DNA of 64,000 nucleotides from Unio delphinus (GCA_029339505.1 JAQISU010000025.1:6056001-6120000); one strand, 5' to 3'; positions 38,299-53,474 are shown, counted from the stretch's first letter. Translations and numbers: made by a program. Notes: a model not told the origin generated them from the sequence alone.

Positions 38299-38862
38299 TA
38301 GATATGTAAGGTTTGACAATGGCGAATGTGCATACGTAAGGTTTGACAAAGGCCAATGTGGATATGTAAGGTTTGACAATGGCCAATGTAGATATGTAAG
38401 GTTTGACAATGGCGAATGTGGATATGTAAGGTTTGACAATGGCCAATGTGGATATGTAAGGTTTGACAATGGCGAATGTGGATATGTAAGTAAGGTTTGA
38501 CAATGGCCAATGTGGATATGTAAGTAAGGTTTGACAATGACCAATGTGGATATGTAAGTAAGGTTTGACAATGGCCAATGTGGATATGTAAGTAAGGTTT
38601 GACAATGGCCAATGTGGATATGTAAGTAAGGTTTGACAATGGCCAATGTGGATATGTAAGGTTTGACAATGGCCAATGTGGATATGTAAGGTTTGACAAT
38701 GACCAATGTGGATATGTAAGGTTTGACAATGGCCAATGTGGATATGTAAGGTTTGACAATGGCCAATATGGATATGTACAGTTTGACAATGACCAATGTG
38801 GATATGTAAGGTTTGGCAATGGCGACTGTGGATATGTAAGTAAGGTTTGACAATGGATTATA
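38299..38862. repeat. 30/34-bp minisatellite in CRHBP intron, about 18 copies
   Basis: Units contain GGTTTGACAATGGCCAATG and TGGATATGTAA. Most are 30 bp. A middle block and the last unit carry an extra GTAA (TATGTAAGTAAGG), making 34 bp. Open frames across it are an artefact of stop-free repeats. Confidence 0.93.
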
Positions 38863-38865
38863 CGT

Positions 38866-40114
38866 AGGCATTTAGCTCTTACCATGCTTTACCTCATAGT
38901 TTTTCCTCCAGTTATCGTTTTCGTTATGTATATGCATGTCGTGTATTAGCGATTGCTTTACCCGAAAGACAAAAACTCTTCTTCAGAGGCTATTTTCAGT
39001 AACATAGTTCAATGGTGATACTAATGCGATACATGTCACTCTATGTAAAAACATATTGTAGGTTAAAAATAAGTAATAATTCAATATTATTTTTCCGCGT
39101 TCAGACCATTCTGTTTTATTATGGTGTACGGTGTTTTAACGCATGCTATTGCATCTACCTATCTGTTTCATTTTAATTCTGTTCTGCGCTTATCATTTAA
39201 AAAATGGCTTTTTGCAATTGTAACTTGTCGCTAAGCTCAGTAGAAAATACATCTCAAAACAACCTAATACAAGTAAATGCATCAGCTTGGTTTAAGATTT
39301 TAAAATCACCCTGACCATCCTATCAAATGAAATATGTATTAAAACTAAACCCAGCACAGCGAAGACATTTTGTTCGATAACTTTTAGACGCCGACAAAAT
39401 GAGTGCTCAAATTTGTCCTGGTAAGAGAATGTTTCATATCAATGTCCACGTATCTAGAACATATTCCTAATGAGCATAACCCTTGTTTTTACGGCAAGTT
39501 TACCAGAGAATTAGAACTGTTGCATTTATCGATATCAATATTACGTTACTTCATAGGGTTTTAACTAAAATTGTTTGGTCTTCCAAGCATACAAACATAT
39601 GAGGAGTGCGGGTGGAGGTATGGTCACAAGAAGCCCACACCAATACGATTTTCGCATTAGTTTGATTACGAACTGTGCGAAACAAATTCAACGAACAAGA
39701 CTAGAAATGACATCCTTTGATGTCCGTGTGATTTTGCTTTGCCAACCCAAGATACCGGAATAAAGTTGATTCATTAGATCAATTGAGAGTGTAAACTAAA
39801 CGAATATCATATAACTTTCTGTAACAAAACCGATTCCTCAAACGGCTCAAGGTAAAGAAAAAATGTAGGTTTAATTTTAAAAACACATGTAGCATCAAAA
39901 ACAGGTAAGAGCAGTAACACATCAATGAAAATGGGCATTACCATGGAAACAATTTGACATCAGAACATCTATGATCAGATTACTTATATGTCCCTCACTC
40001 ATCTTATTGATCCATGAAACCTCAATATTTTGTGAACATTGGCTTAAACTATAATTTTAATAAGGCTTGCTCTAGGAGCTGTATTTTAAAACAAACTTCT
40101 ATAGTGATAATATG

Positions 40115-40118
<4 letters not shown>
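38866..40118. other. CRHBP intron, no feature seen
   Basis: AT-rich intronic sequence without a recognisable exon or mobile element. Confidence 0.45.

Positions 40119-40186
<68 letters not shown>
40119..40186. repeat. (TC)n microsatellite
   Basis: About 34 uninterrupted TC units within the CRHBP intron. Confidence 0.97.
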
Positions 40187-40767
<581 letters not shown>

Positions 40768-41117
40768 AATTACTTTAAGTGCCATCATTTAAGTGCCATC
40801 ATCCGTGTTTAATTTATAATCTTGTATACCTGCCGTAACGAATCCCATTTACCTGGAACGTTTTAGCCAAACTCTAGTGCGAATGGTGGCACATTTCAGT
40901 TTAGATCACTTGAAACTTCATTGCAGTTGATGCAAGTTGATCCTATTCGCGATTTGATTGGATGCTTAGTGTTTGGCTGTATTCCACATGCGGTGATATA
41001 TGAAGTGTTAGGATCATATCAATTACCAAATAAATTTAATGCGTAAAGCATGATCCACCAAACGACCGACAAAGAGGTGTGATGTTTTTCACAACTCTTT
41101 TGATACAGTTAGATAAC

Positions 41118-42446
41118 AATGCTACACTTTATCTTTCGAAACTCGTTTCATACCATTAATTACAATGCTACATTTTATTTTTCGAAACTCGTTTCATACT
41201 ATTAAACAACGATGCTACACTATATTTTTTGAAACTCGTTTCATACTATTAAACAACGATGCTACACTTTATTTTTCGAAACTCGTTTCATACTATTAAA
41301 CAACGATGCTACACTTTATTATTCGAAACTCGTTTCATACTATTAAATAACGATGCTACATTTTATCTTTCGAAATTCGTTTGATACTATTAAATAACGA
41401 TGCTCCACTTTATTTTTAGAAACTCGTTTGATACTATTAGATAGCAGTGCTACACTTTATTCTTAGAAACTCGTTTGATACTATTAGATAGCAGTGCTAC
41501 ACTTTATTTTTAGAAACTCGTTTGATACTATTAGATAACGATGCTACACTTTATCTTTCGAAACTCGTTTCATACCATTAAATAACAATGCTACATTTTA
41601 TTTTTCGAAACTCGTTTCATACCGTTAAATAACAATGCTACACTTTATTTTTCGAAACTTGTTTCATACTATTAAACAACGATGCTACACTTTATTTTTC
41701 GAAACACGTTTCATACTATTAAACAACGATGCTACACTTTATTTTTCGAAACTCGTTTCATACTATTAAACAACGATGCTACACTTTATTATTCGAAACT
41801 CGTTTCATACTATTAAATAACGATGCTACATTTTATCTTTCGAAATTCGTTTGATACTATTAAATAACGATGCTCCACTTTATTTTTAGAAACTCGTTTG
41901 ATACTATTAGATAGCAGTGCTACACTTTATTTTTAGAAACTCGTTTGATACTATTAGATAGCAGTGCTACACTTTATTTTTAGAAACTCGTTTGATACTA
42001 TTAGATAACGATGCTACACTTTATCTTTCGAAACTCGTTTCATACCATTAAATAACAATGCTACATTTTATTTTTCGAAACTCGTTTCATACTATTAAAC
42101 AACGATGCTACACTTCATTTTTCGAAACTCGTTTCATACTATTAAACAACGATGCTACACTTTATTTTTCGAAACTCGTTTCATACTATTAAACAAGGAT
42201 GCTACACTTTGTTATTCGAAACTCGTTTCATACTATTAAATAACGATGCTACATTTTATCTTTCGAAATTCGTTTGATACTATTAAATAACGATGCTCCA
42301 CTTTATTTTTAGAAACTCGTTTGATACTATTAGATAGCAGTGCTACACTTTATTTTTAGAAACTCGTTTGATACTATTAGATAGCAGTGCTACACTTTAT
42401 TTTTAGAAACTCGTTTGATACTATTAGATAACGATGCTACACTTTC
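41118..42446. repeat. 47-bp satellite-like array with higher-order structure, 28 units
   Basis: Monomers are 47 bp and contain GATGCTACACTTTATT, CGAAACTCGTTTCATA and CTATTAAACAAC-type segments. Variants differ at fixed places: TTTTTCG, TATTCG, TCTTTCG or TTTTTAG; TTTCATA or TTTGATA; AACAAC, AATAAC or GATAGC. The variant order recurs in three blocks starting at 41118, 41540 and 42010, of 9, 10 and 9 monomers. Confidence 0.93.
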
Positions 42447-42618
42447 TTAATAGCAGCTGATATGTAATATTAGCATTTACCTTTTCTTGAGCTACTGGTC
42501 GGATTCTGAACTCTGCTCTTGAGAAATGAATTGATTATGACTTTGCTCTAGATACTTTTTCCAGGTCCAGCATGTCGGACATACTTTAAATATTTAATGT
42601 TCTTCCGCTTTATTTCAG

Positions 42619-42776
42619 GTTGTCAGCATATGGCCAGTTCTCCAGGCGAATACTGGTACCAGTCGCCAGGAAGCAACGCGGTCTGTGGCCTGTATCTAAT
42701 TGGTGAACCAGATCAGCTAATTGAAATAGAATTCACACAATTTGATATAAGTTGCGAATCAGCGGGTCTTCTAGCG
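42619..42776 (+). CDS. CRHBP: CRHBP exon 3
   Basis: A 158-nt exon between TTTATTTCAG and GTAAGT. It encodes the first three conserved cysteines: Cys at the start (GCQHM), NAVCGLY and DISCES. It also has the family's SEPxxx-like segment as GEPDQLIEIEFTQFDI. The end is phase 0. This is the start of the first of two CUB-like halves that make up the CRHBP fold. It aligns throughout with vertebrate CRHBP without large gaps. Confidence 0.9.
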
Positions 42777-42894
42777 GTAAGTATTTAGAATACCTTTGTG
42801 ATGCACGCACATCTGTATATATCTCAATTGCAGGATGCTTTAAATTCAAAATGTGGAAGAAGTTTAAAAATACAATAAGTCACACATAGCTATT

Positions 42895-43110
42895 TGTCTC
42901 ATTTTCACGTTATCACCACACAAATATCCTACGAATAGCTATGTTTCTCAATTTCAGGTTATCACCACACAAGTATCCCACACACGGCCATGTTTCTCTA
43001 ATTCACGTTATCACCATACAAGTATTCCACACATATATATGTTTCTCAATTTCACGTTATCACCACAAACGTACTCTACGCATAGTCATGTTTCTCACGT
43101 TTTTACTGGC
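42895..43110. repeat. About 57-bp degenerate repeat, 4 copies
   Basis: Units hold ATGTTTCTCAATTTCACG and TTATCACCACACAAGTAT. Follows CRHBP exon 3 in the intron. Confidence 0.7.
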
Positions 43111-43134
43111 TGAGCTAATGAACCATTAATTAAT

Positions 43135-43612
43135 TAATACTACTGCTGCCCATACGACAGTCATTGTTATTTGTTTTCAGATTGTTATGGGTTATTCGCG
43201 AACCATTAATAAACATTGCATATATTCAACAAAATCAGTACTACAGCCCAAACCAAACAAATAAAATGTTTATTGAAGTTAGCCGGCTGGCAATTGCATA
43301 CGATAACAAATTAAACCGTTGTACTACAAATCGCAGACAATTAATTCAAATATAACGAATTTCATAAAATATCCTATACTAATGTTGCCCATACAACAAT
43401 CATTGCTATTTGTTCTGAGATTGTTCCTGGTTATTCGCGAACCATTAAAGAACATTGCGTATATTCAACAAAAACTGTACTGTAGCCCAAACCACACCAC
43501 CAAAAATGTTTATTGATGTCAGCCGGTTGGCAATTGTAGACGATGACAAAAAAAAAACGACTGCGCTACAAGTCCCAGACAATTCATTCAAATATAACTA
43601 ATTTCATAAAAT
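43135..43612. repeat. About 240-bp tandem duplication
   Basis: The two copies, 43135-43370 and 43371-43612, both contain GCCCATAC, GGTTATTCGCGAACCATTAA and TTCAAATATAAC. They have diverged by many substitutions and a short insertion. Confidence 0.85.
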
Positions 43613-45213
43613 AACGTATGCTGACTGTGTTCTATGTTGTGTCCAAGTTAGCGCCTACCTGTTTTTTTTTTTAAAGCAAATATCCTTGGTGGAACCTTAA
43701 TTCTAACTAATCAACTGAACTTAATCAAAATTTTAAAACAAAAAGATAATAATACATTTATATTGCCAAACGCTGAATAGCAAATAGGCGAATGATACAC
43801 CCGTTTTTGGAATAATTAAATCTGTTAGATGCACTTGATTCTAATTTTTTGCATGCATCGAAACGCTATATGTACATAAATCAATTATTTTTTTCCATTC
43901 AAAATAACACACAGCAGGAAGATATAACCGTTTTAAGTGTTTAAATCATCAGATTTCGACACACCTGCAGCAACAGTAATGTGTCAAATGGATGCATATC
44001 ATTTATTTTATTTGAAACTTCCTTTCTATGCAAAGGAAACTTGATTACACCGTTGTCACTCGAAACATATTTCACAGCAGATAGACACAAAAGATGCATT
44101 TTTCCAACATTATTTATTGACAGGTTACATGTATCAGTTTAAACAATTTTGGGGTGTCTAACTTCAAAAAAAACATTCTAAGTGGACATTAAACCAGGAA
44201 TTGCTACATTGGTCAGTTGTCAACCTTTGAATTTTCGATAATATACCAATATTGAATAAAACTTTATTTGTGTTACGAATTGCGTTATGTGCAGAAGTGT
44301 ATTATACACAGGTCAAGTGTATCAGAGATGATTCGTTACATGGTCAGTATACCATGTGAATTCGTGTGTATGGATCTTACATTTGCTGTATATCGATCGC
44401 ATGCCATTCCTTTTACGTCATTGTCCTGTGGGAGAAATTTATAAACGTAATAACTCTTGTAATAAATGTAATAACCCTTGTGATAAATGTAATGACCTTG
44501 TGATAAATATAATACTATTGAAATAAATGTAACAAATCTTGCCAACTTTACTCTGCATCATAACACTAACGGAACAATGGAGTCTTTTTGCATCATTTTT
44601 TTCCATAAAAAGAAATTCTTAATATTATTCTGCCTGTTTCTCCAGTAGGATTGCTATGCAATGAAGAATGTTTATTATTTTAAACAGAAATCGGTATTAT
44701 GGCCTAAACAGAATATATCATGTTTATGTTTCAAAAACAAAGTTATAAAAGGCTACCTACGCTAAAGCTACCTCTGAATCAGCTTCGCCAATTTAGTATC
44801 GCATTTTGCCTTGTATACAAAGTGAGTAACACTATCTTTTGACACGAACATATAATTAATTCAATTTTTTGTAAAGGCAGTTATTTAGAAATTTCGCTCT
44901 TCCAAGTTTTTGTTTCAATGTTATTTATTTTCTTGACATTTCATCAAGAAATATTAGACGTTCTTTCTTAATGGTATCTTTAACTTAAAACCTTGTATAT
45001 GCACCTATATGTAATAGCTCAATCAAAAGTATATAACATTATATATGCTGCTATAACATAATTAGAGAACACGCGGTTGGTTCGAGGTTTCCGATTAGAT
45101 GGAACAACGGTATTTTGTCAGGCCAATGAAACATAACTGAAATAATGTTTCATCTTTCTTAACAAAAATTAGGAACTTGAACATATTTTGGAATTTTTTT
45201 TTTTAAAATGAGT
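43613..45213. other. CRHBP intron; short repeat near 44443-44535
   Basis: No exon recognised. At 44443-44535 four to five copies of a roughly 20-bp ATAAATGTAATRACCCTTGT-like unit occur. Confidence 0.5.
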
Positions 45214-46025
45214 TTGATTCGCTCATTCCAATAAATACAGAAGGCCCCATAAGACATAGTGTGGTCATTTCCTACAAAAATGAGTTTCATTCGATCATTC
45301 CAAATAACACAGAGAGATTTATAAGACATGTACAGGTCATTTTCTGTATAAACGTGTTTCATTGCTCATTCTAAATAACACAGAGAGACCTGATAATACG
45401 TACTATGTCAATTCACTATAGAAATCTGTTTCATTGCTCCTTCCAAATAACACAGAGAGACTTGGTAAGACATGTATAGGTCATTTTCTGTATAAACGTT
45501 TTTCATTGCTCATTCCAAATAGCACATTGAGGAGAGACGTCGTAAGCCGTATACTGTTCATTTGCTATAGAAAGTTTAATTTCCAAATAACACATAGATT
45601 CATGACAAAACATACAGTGGCCATTTCCTAAAAGAAATTTTGGATTTTCTCATTCCAAATAACACCGAGAGACAAGATAAGATATAGAGTGATTTCCTAC
45701 AAAAAAAAATTTGATTTGCGATTTGCAGTTAACAGAGAAACCTGATAACACGTATAATGTTCATTTCTATACAAGGTTTAATTTACAAATAACACATAGA
45801 TTCATGACAAAACATATAGTGGCCATTTCCTGATAAAGCTTAGAGTTGCTAATTCCAAATAACACAGAGAGACAAGATAAGAGATAGAATGATCATTTCC
45901 TACAGAGGGTTTGATTTGTTAATTCCGGGTAACAGACAAACCTGATAAAATATAATGTGGCCATTCTTACAGAACAGATTTTGATTTGTTCATTCTAAAT
46001 AACACAGAGAGCCCAAATAATATAA
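45214..46025. repeat. About 72-bp degenerate minisatellite, about 12 copies
   Basis: Recurring CATTCCAAATAACACAGAGA (near 45219, 45292, 45363, 45436, 45508, 45576, 45648, 45716, 45779, 45848, 45919, 45989) with TCATTTCCTA and GATAAGACAT between. Units are strongly diverged, so the array is old. Confidence 0.8.
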
Positions 46026-46631
46026 AGTTATTAGCCAAATGGGGCATTAAATTCCTAATGTAAAAATAAAAAAAAAAACAGTTTGAATATCTTCTGCCAA
46101 TTGGAGATCAATCTCAATTTTTTCGTTTACAAACTGTGGATGGGATAGCTAAGGTTGCTAAGATAAATGCAGTGTTGTATCAAAGAATGGGTTCATTGTC
46201 ATGAAAACTTCTGATTTTTAACCGTAGTTGAGGGCAAGTAATACACTTTCTCCAGAAACACTTAATACACATAGTACCATATTTAGAAATAGTTTTGAGG
46301 TGTTTATCTTTGCAAGCAAAAAGCTGAGTGAAAGGTTTGGAAACAATTGTGATGTTTCGTTTTTTGAATACTTTTATATTGAAAAATAAGCAGTATCTAA
46401 ATGAAAGAGGTATTTTTCTGTGACACATGTATTAGACCGACATCATATAATTCAAAAAAGATTCATTCTGTCATAGGTATATATGTTTTGTCATTTGTTC
46501 CATATTATGTAACATAACACTCCACTTAGACCGCCGTCTTGTGAGATTCATAGTTCGATACACACTGGAGCAATTCACTCTGGAGCAATTCACAATAATA
46601 CACATGTAACCAAGATTTTCAATAATAAACA
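46026..46631. other. CRHBP intron, no feature seen
   Basis: Open frames of 82-98 codons on the minus strand lack any recognisable domain. Confidence 0.45.
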
Positions 46632-46812
46632 AGGTACTACCAGCTGTCACATGACTGGTCTGCCTGGTGTCAAGATCATGTGCATTGGTAAGACATGATA
46701 CTACATGTCTGTGGCAGGATACGTCAGTACCAGACAGGACTATAAACTGCCACACTGCAGATATCATAGAGATATGACTTGCAAATTGTTAAAGCTACCT
46801 TAAAAATATAAA
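46632..46812 (+). mobile_element. SINE family A, 3' portion
   Basis: Matches the body and tail of the family: GGTCTGCCTGGTGTCAAGAT, GACATGATACTACATGTCTG and TAAACTGCCACACTGCAGA, ending GTTAAAGCTACC. The tRNA-like head is missing. It runs into a (CA)n tract. Confidence 0.8.
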
Positions 46813-46839
46813 TCACACACACACACACACACAAGCACA

Positions 46840-46925
<86 letters not shown>
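46813..46925. repeat. (CA)n-(TA)n microsatellite
   Basis: CA to about 46833 and TA from 46843; follows a SINE tail. Confidence 0.95.
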
Positions 46926-46930
<5 letters not shown>

Positions 46931-48116
46931 GCTGGTATATGTGGTATCAGTAGACGAATTGACTTCAATACACAACATTTTCACGCATTGTTTTCTCTTT
47001 TGAGACTGTGTCAGGAACAATTGTTCTAGAACTCTTGATAATCACGACAGCTTGTTTGAGAACTACGACGTAATTTGTCCCTTGAGTGAGATATCGACTC
47101 GCACAAGGTCACTTCATTCAAACAGTTTTATGAATTCAATACCTTGACAATACGTTCGCAGAACGGATGATAAAGTGGAATAGCTACGCTCTTGCTTTAT
47201 ATAGCCAATCCAAAACGAAAATATGGAAGAATTGGCGAGTGTAGCGTGCAGTGATCATTAGATTATTGTGTGCATATTTTCATGTCAAAAATAATCGACA
47301 AAAATATGGATCAAAGGTTGTTATTTGCTCCAATGTTTCCAGCAATCTCTCTGAGAACAAGTGACACATTGTCCACAACATTACAAGCATGAGCTTGATG
47401 CTTTCAATTTTGTCAAGTTTTAAGTAAACAGATTCTCTCGGGAATAAAGTGGTAGATGAGCTTTGTCACAATTATTGTAAAGTACGCATGTGCCATCTTA
47501 TCGTTCAACAATATCATTACTAGTAACACGATATTTCCAAAAGTTGTGTGTATGCTCGTGTGCAAACCGATGGCAAAATAAAACTACGACATCGACCATC
47601 AATTTTCCATTAATGGCTTTTGTGAGACATATTATTGTTGCTGTATTATATGCCCACAAGGAGAAACAACATCCAATTTAAACAAGTTATATAGGATTTA
47701 GTTTGCGATTCTCCCTTATATGTTTGGGAATAATTACACGACAATCATCATCGAAAAAACTGATAAATGAGACGATTATAGTCATCAACAATTAAGTATT
47801 AAAAATACGAACCTATTTAATACAAAATCTACAAAGGGGATGACATTTCTAGACAACAAAAGAAGACATGTATAAATGGGTCTGTTGCAGTCTCTAAGTT
47901 ATTAAAACGGAGACAAAACAATTATTACAAAAGCAAATATAATACATTATACTTAATATCGTCGATACTTCAACGTACTTTCCTATAGAATGCATTGTGT
48001 TTGCTCTAACATAAATCTCAGAAGAAAATATAGCATGTCATCCAAAAATGGGCATTTTGTAATCGGGAAAATTTGAAAGATACAGTTCCATACAAACCCA
48101 TTTATAAGTTCCACGA
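46926..48116. other. CRHBP intron, no feature seen
   Basis: Nothing recognised. Confidence 0.45.
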
Positions 48117-48790
48117 CTAAGAATACTCATGAATAAGTGACAGTGCCATGCATACTCGTGAATAAGTGCCAGTACCATGCATACTCGTGAATAAGTGCCA
48201 GTACCATGCATACTCGTGAATAAGTGCCAGTACCATGCATACTCGTGAATAAGTGACAGTGCCATGCATCCTCGTGAATAAGTGACAGTGCCATGCATAC
48301 TCGTGAATAAGTGACAGTACCATGCATACTCGTGAATAAGTGACAGTGCCATGCATACTCGTGAATAAGTGACAGTACCATGCATACTCGTGAATAAGTG
48401 ACAGTACCATGCATACTCGTGAATAAGTGACAGTGCCATGCATACTCGTGAATAAGTGACAGTACCATGCATACTCGTGAATAAGTGACAGTACCATGCA
48501 TACTCGTGAATAAGTGACAGTGCCATGCATACTCGTGAATAAGTGACAGTGCCATGCATTCTCATGAATAAGTGCATTCTCCTGAATAAGTTCAAACACC
48601 ATTCGTAATAGTAAATAAGTGCTAACATTATGCACACTCATGATCACAAAATTGCCAGTACGAGGAAAACTCATGAATAAGTGTCAACACCATGCATACT
48701 CAAACCAAGTGACAATTCCATCCATGCTCATGAATAAGTGACAGTACCCTGCATTCTCATGAATAAGTGCCAACATCAAAACTCATAATC
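48117..48790. repeat. 30-bp minisatellite, about 15 regular copies plus diverged tail
   Basis: Unit CATACTCGTGAATAAGTGAC plus AGTGCCATG or AGTACCATG. Regular to about 48560, then diverged to 48790. The period is a multiple of three, so all three minus frames stay open; these are not genes. Confidence 0.93.
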
Positions 48791-49126
48791 CACTGTACTT
48801 CTGTGTACAGTACATTCATGTTGTTACCTGTTACAGTGTAGTATTGCATGAGTTACGCAAGTAGCTCTAGCTGTATCGAATGAAATTATGCTTCTGGTAG
48901 ACTGTTGTTCTCAATAGTAACAATGTATTTGAGATTACACCATCACTTGGGTCATGAATCATGTACAAATGTGATTGAAGATACAAAATCAGTTGAGACA
49001 TATTGTACTGCTCTAAGTAAAAAAATAAAATTTCACGGCCAAAATTCTGTAATATAGTGTTCAACATTTTAAAATGACTTTCCATTACATAAATGAGACA
49101 ACGTAATGAATATACATGCATACAAT

Positions 49127-49131
<5 letters not shown>

Positions 49132-49211
<80 letters not shown>
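49132..49211. repeat. (TA)n microsatellite
   Basis: About 40 TA units. Confidence 0.97.
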
Positions 49212-49213
<2 letters not shown>

Positions 49214-49941
49214 AAGATAATGATCCGCCCACGGCACACACAGCAAACATCCGTTATATGACGAGTGTGGCTTTTTGCAAAACTGTGTCTGTACATATGA
49301 CTACTAGCAAAATGTAGTCACAAGAAGCAACGAAATGGAGACAGCTAGAAACATAGAATATCGTGATGTTGGAATGTTTTATAAAATAATTTCGCAGTAC
49401 ATTCTGTCTGCGTCAGTGTGACAAGTAACCATTAAATGTGTCTTATGGGTTAAACTCTCCAAAAAACTATCGACTGCGATGGATGGCATCTGCTTTGTTT
49501 ATGGCATGCATTTAATTTTAAAAATGATTCGCTCGGTTAGCGGTCAAAGACAGAAAGAGTGCAATGGTCACGAAAGGTCAGTAGTGGACAATGACAACAA
49601 TCGTGACAAACCAGGGAAAATTTTTAGGAAGCTGTGAGATATTTAAAACAAGTGTCACACAATTACATTTCCAGAATAGATATTAAAACATTGCGATCTA
49701 CAGAGGATTATTCTTGATTAGTAAAGCTAAAACGAGATAGTGTGCGTTCCCAGGCGAACCAGAATTTAGCTTCAGGAAATATAAGGATTTCGTATTAAAG
49801 GACGCGCTCATACAAGTGATGGACACGAAAGGAAATAGATTGGACATAATATGAAGGTGAAAGACTGGGATAAAGCATAAATAAAATTAAATAAAATAGT
49901 TCCATACCTGTCCGCACAGTGGGATTTGAGCATTGTCTGCA

Positions 49942-49945
<4 letters not shown>
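49212..49945. other. CRHBP intron, no feature seen
   Basis: Nothing recognised. Confidence 0.45.

Positions 49946-50007
<62 letters not shown>
49946..50007. repeat. (GA)n microsatellite
   Basis: About 30 GA units. Confidence 0.97.
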
Positions 50008-50008
<1 letters not shown>

Positions 50009-50531
50009 CAGACATAGATATTTGAGTTACATCAGTCACTCAATTATATGAATAATTTTGTTATATCTGTATAACACAGCCGCTATTTGAATTTCGTATA
50101 CACTTTGTAACTTATAGAAAATGAACCCTACAAATATCATAGTCAATAACATTTATTTATGTAATTGATAAAGTTGTTATATTTTACATACTGGTACTTG
50201 TGTTGTTATGTTCAGTATGTCTGCTCAGTTTTCTGTTATTCCATCCATTCCATATTTTATAGTATTGTTTACTCTGCCTAAGTAATGACACCTTGGTTAA
50301 TCATCTCCTAAACAAAGATAACCAGAAACCTTAAGAGTTGGGAGGTCACACACATATCCACCACATCCAAACAGACATGAACAATTGTATAGCTGGTAGC
50401 AATGATAATTAAACTATAATAATTATTTATATGAACTGTAAATATGAAAAAATGTTGGAATTATCCCTTGATGGTTCCTCGTTATGCTTAGTTCATATTT
50501 CCAATTCTTTTCAACATGCTAGCCGGTATGT
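50008..50531. other. CRHBP intron, no feature seen
   Basis: Nothing recognised. Confidence 0.45.
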
Positions 50532-50784
50532 ACAATGTTTGGGGTCCCGAGTGGTCAAAAGCGCTCTCCGTTACGGATCACTGCCACCACACCTCTGTCT
50601 GCTTGGGTCTCAGATTCGGCCAAAGTTGGGTATGTGAGAAAGCGTGCCAGTAGCTTCCCGTGGGTAGGTGGTTCTTTCGGGGGTTTTCCCGGGTTCTTCC
50701 TCCACGATTAATAATGGCCGTCATATATAGCGTATCGTGTGCTGAAACATGGCGTTAAACCCTAGAACAACAACGAACAATGTT
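50532..50784 (+). mobile_element. SINE family B with 8-bp flanking repeat
   Basis: Body 50540-50776. The head is tRNA-like (GGTCCCGAGTGGTCAAAAGC, then GCTTGGGTCTCAGATTC in the B-box position). The tail is GTGCTGAAACATGGCGTTAA followed by A/C-rich sequence. ACAATGTT at 50532-50539 and 50777-50784 is a probable target duplication. Distinct from family A. The same element recurs at 51894. Confidence 0.85.
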
Positions 50785-52237
<1,453 letters not shown>

Positions 52238-52263
52238 CTCACTGAGCAAAGTACAGCTGTGGC

Positions 52264-53210
52264 ACATGTTGTTTTAACTGTCACATAAATACCATGTCAG
52301 GGTGTTTTAAAGTTCACATAAATACCATGACAGACTGTTTTAACTGTCACATAAATACCATGATAGTGTGTTTCAAGTGTCACATTAATACCATGACAGA
52401 GTGGTTCAACTCTCACATCAATACCTTGATAGAGTGTTTAAATTGTCACAATAATACCATGTCAGAATGTTTTAACTGTCACATGAATACCATAACAGAG
52501 AGTTTTAACTGTCACATAAATACCATAACAGAGAGTTTTAACTGTCACATAAATACCATAACAGAGAGTTTTAACTGTCACATAAATATCATAACAGAGA
52601 GTTTTAACTGTCACATGAATACCATAACAGAGAGTTTTAACTGTCACATAAATACCATAACAGAGAGTTTTAACTGTCACATAAATACCATAACAGAGAG
52701 TTTTAACTGTCACATAAACACAATAACATAGAATTTTAACTATCACATAAATACCATAACAGAGATTTTTAACTGTCACATAAATACCATAACAGAGAGT
52801 TTTAACTGTCACATGAATACCATAACAGAGAGTTTTATCTGTCACATTAATACCATGTCCGAATATTTTTTGGACACATTAATACCATGTCAGAATGTTT
52901 TAATGATAAGATAAATGCTGTGTCAAGTTTTTTCAACCTAATTGAAATGTCATGCTATACTGTAATAACAGTCACATTAATACCTTTTCAGAGTGTTAAA
53001 CGCTGACACAAATACCATGTCAGAGTATGTTAATAGTCACATTAATGCTGTATCGGAGTGGTTTAAGGATCACGCAAATAATATATCAGGTTGTTTCAAC
53101 GGTCTTAGAGTGTTTTAATAGTCGTTTTAATACAATTTCCAGAGTGTTTTGACGGTAGTATGAATACCATGACAGAGTGTTTTACCTGTTGCTTAAATTC
53201 CATGTTAGAA
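52264..53210. repeat. 33-bp minisatellite abutting CRHBP exon 4, over 20 copies
   Basis: Unit TTTTAACTGTCACATAAATA plus CCATAACAGAGAG. It is homogeneous at about 52470-52840 and diverged on both sides. Its right edge is about 50 bp from the exon acceptor at 53263. Confidence 0.92.
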
Positions 53211-53263
53211 TAATTTAACGTCAACAGAAAGATTCAGTTTAAATTAATTTATATGTTTTTCAG

Positions 53264-53474
53264 GTGTTCGACGGGTGGGAGCTGAACAATGAATATTACC
53301 CTGGAGTGGAAGATCACAATCTTCCAATGGTTGAAAGATACAGAACTTTCTGCGGGGCTGATGCTCCCCAGAAGGTGTACATCTCGTCCCAGAACGTTGC
53401 ACTTATTCAGTTTCGGATACCACAAGCAGGCGAGGGTTTCAAGGTCAAAGTCGGCTTCAGAATCAATCCACAAC
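53264..53474 (+). CDS. CRHBP: CRHBP exon 4
   Basis: A 211-nt exon from TTTTTCAG to GTAAGA, starting in phase 0 and ending in phase 1. It encodes VFDGWELNN, DHNLPMVERYRTFC, SSQNVALIQFRIP and GEGFKVKVGF, the most conserved block of CRHBP. It supplies the fourth conserved Cys (RTFC), which pairs with the Cys in DISCES of the previous exon in the vertebrate pattern. This exon is the strongest single identifier of the gene. Confidence 0.96.

Noticed and set aside
38299..38862. Regular repeats that might suggest a CRISPR array
   Set aside because: Units are contiguous with no unique spacers, and the genome is eukaryotic. The same applies to the 32-bp array at 58026.
38029..38885. Overlapping long frames (158-280 codons) on the minus strand
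   Set aside because: Product of the 30/34-bp minisatellite within the CRHBP intron, open in three frames.
48038..48674. Minus-strand open frames of 142-199 codons with repeated peptides
   Set aside because: They cover a 30-bp minisatellite. The period is divisible by three and stop-free, so several frames stay open at once. There is no unique coding sequence.
52294..52845. Opposing 145- and 127-codon repeat-protein frames
   Set aside because: 33-bp minisatellite; both strands are open for the same reason.
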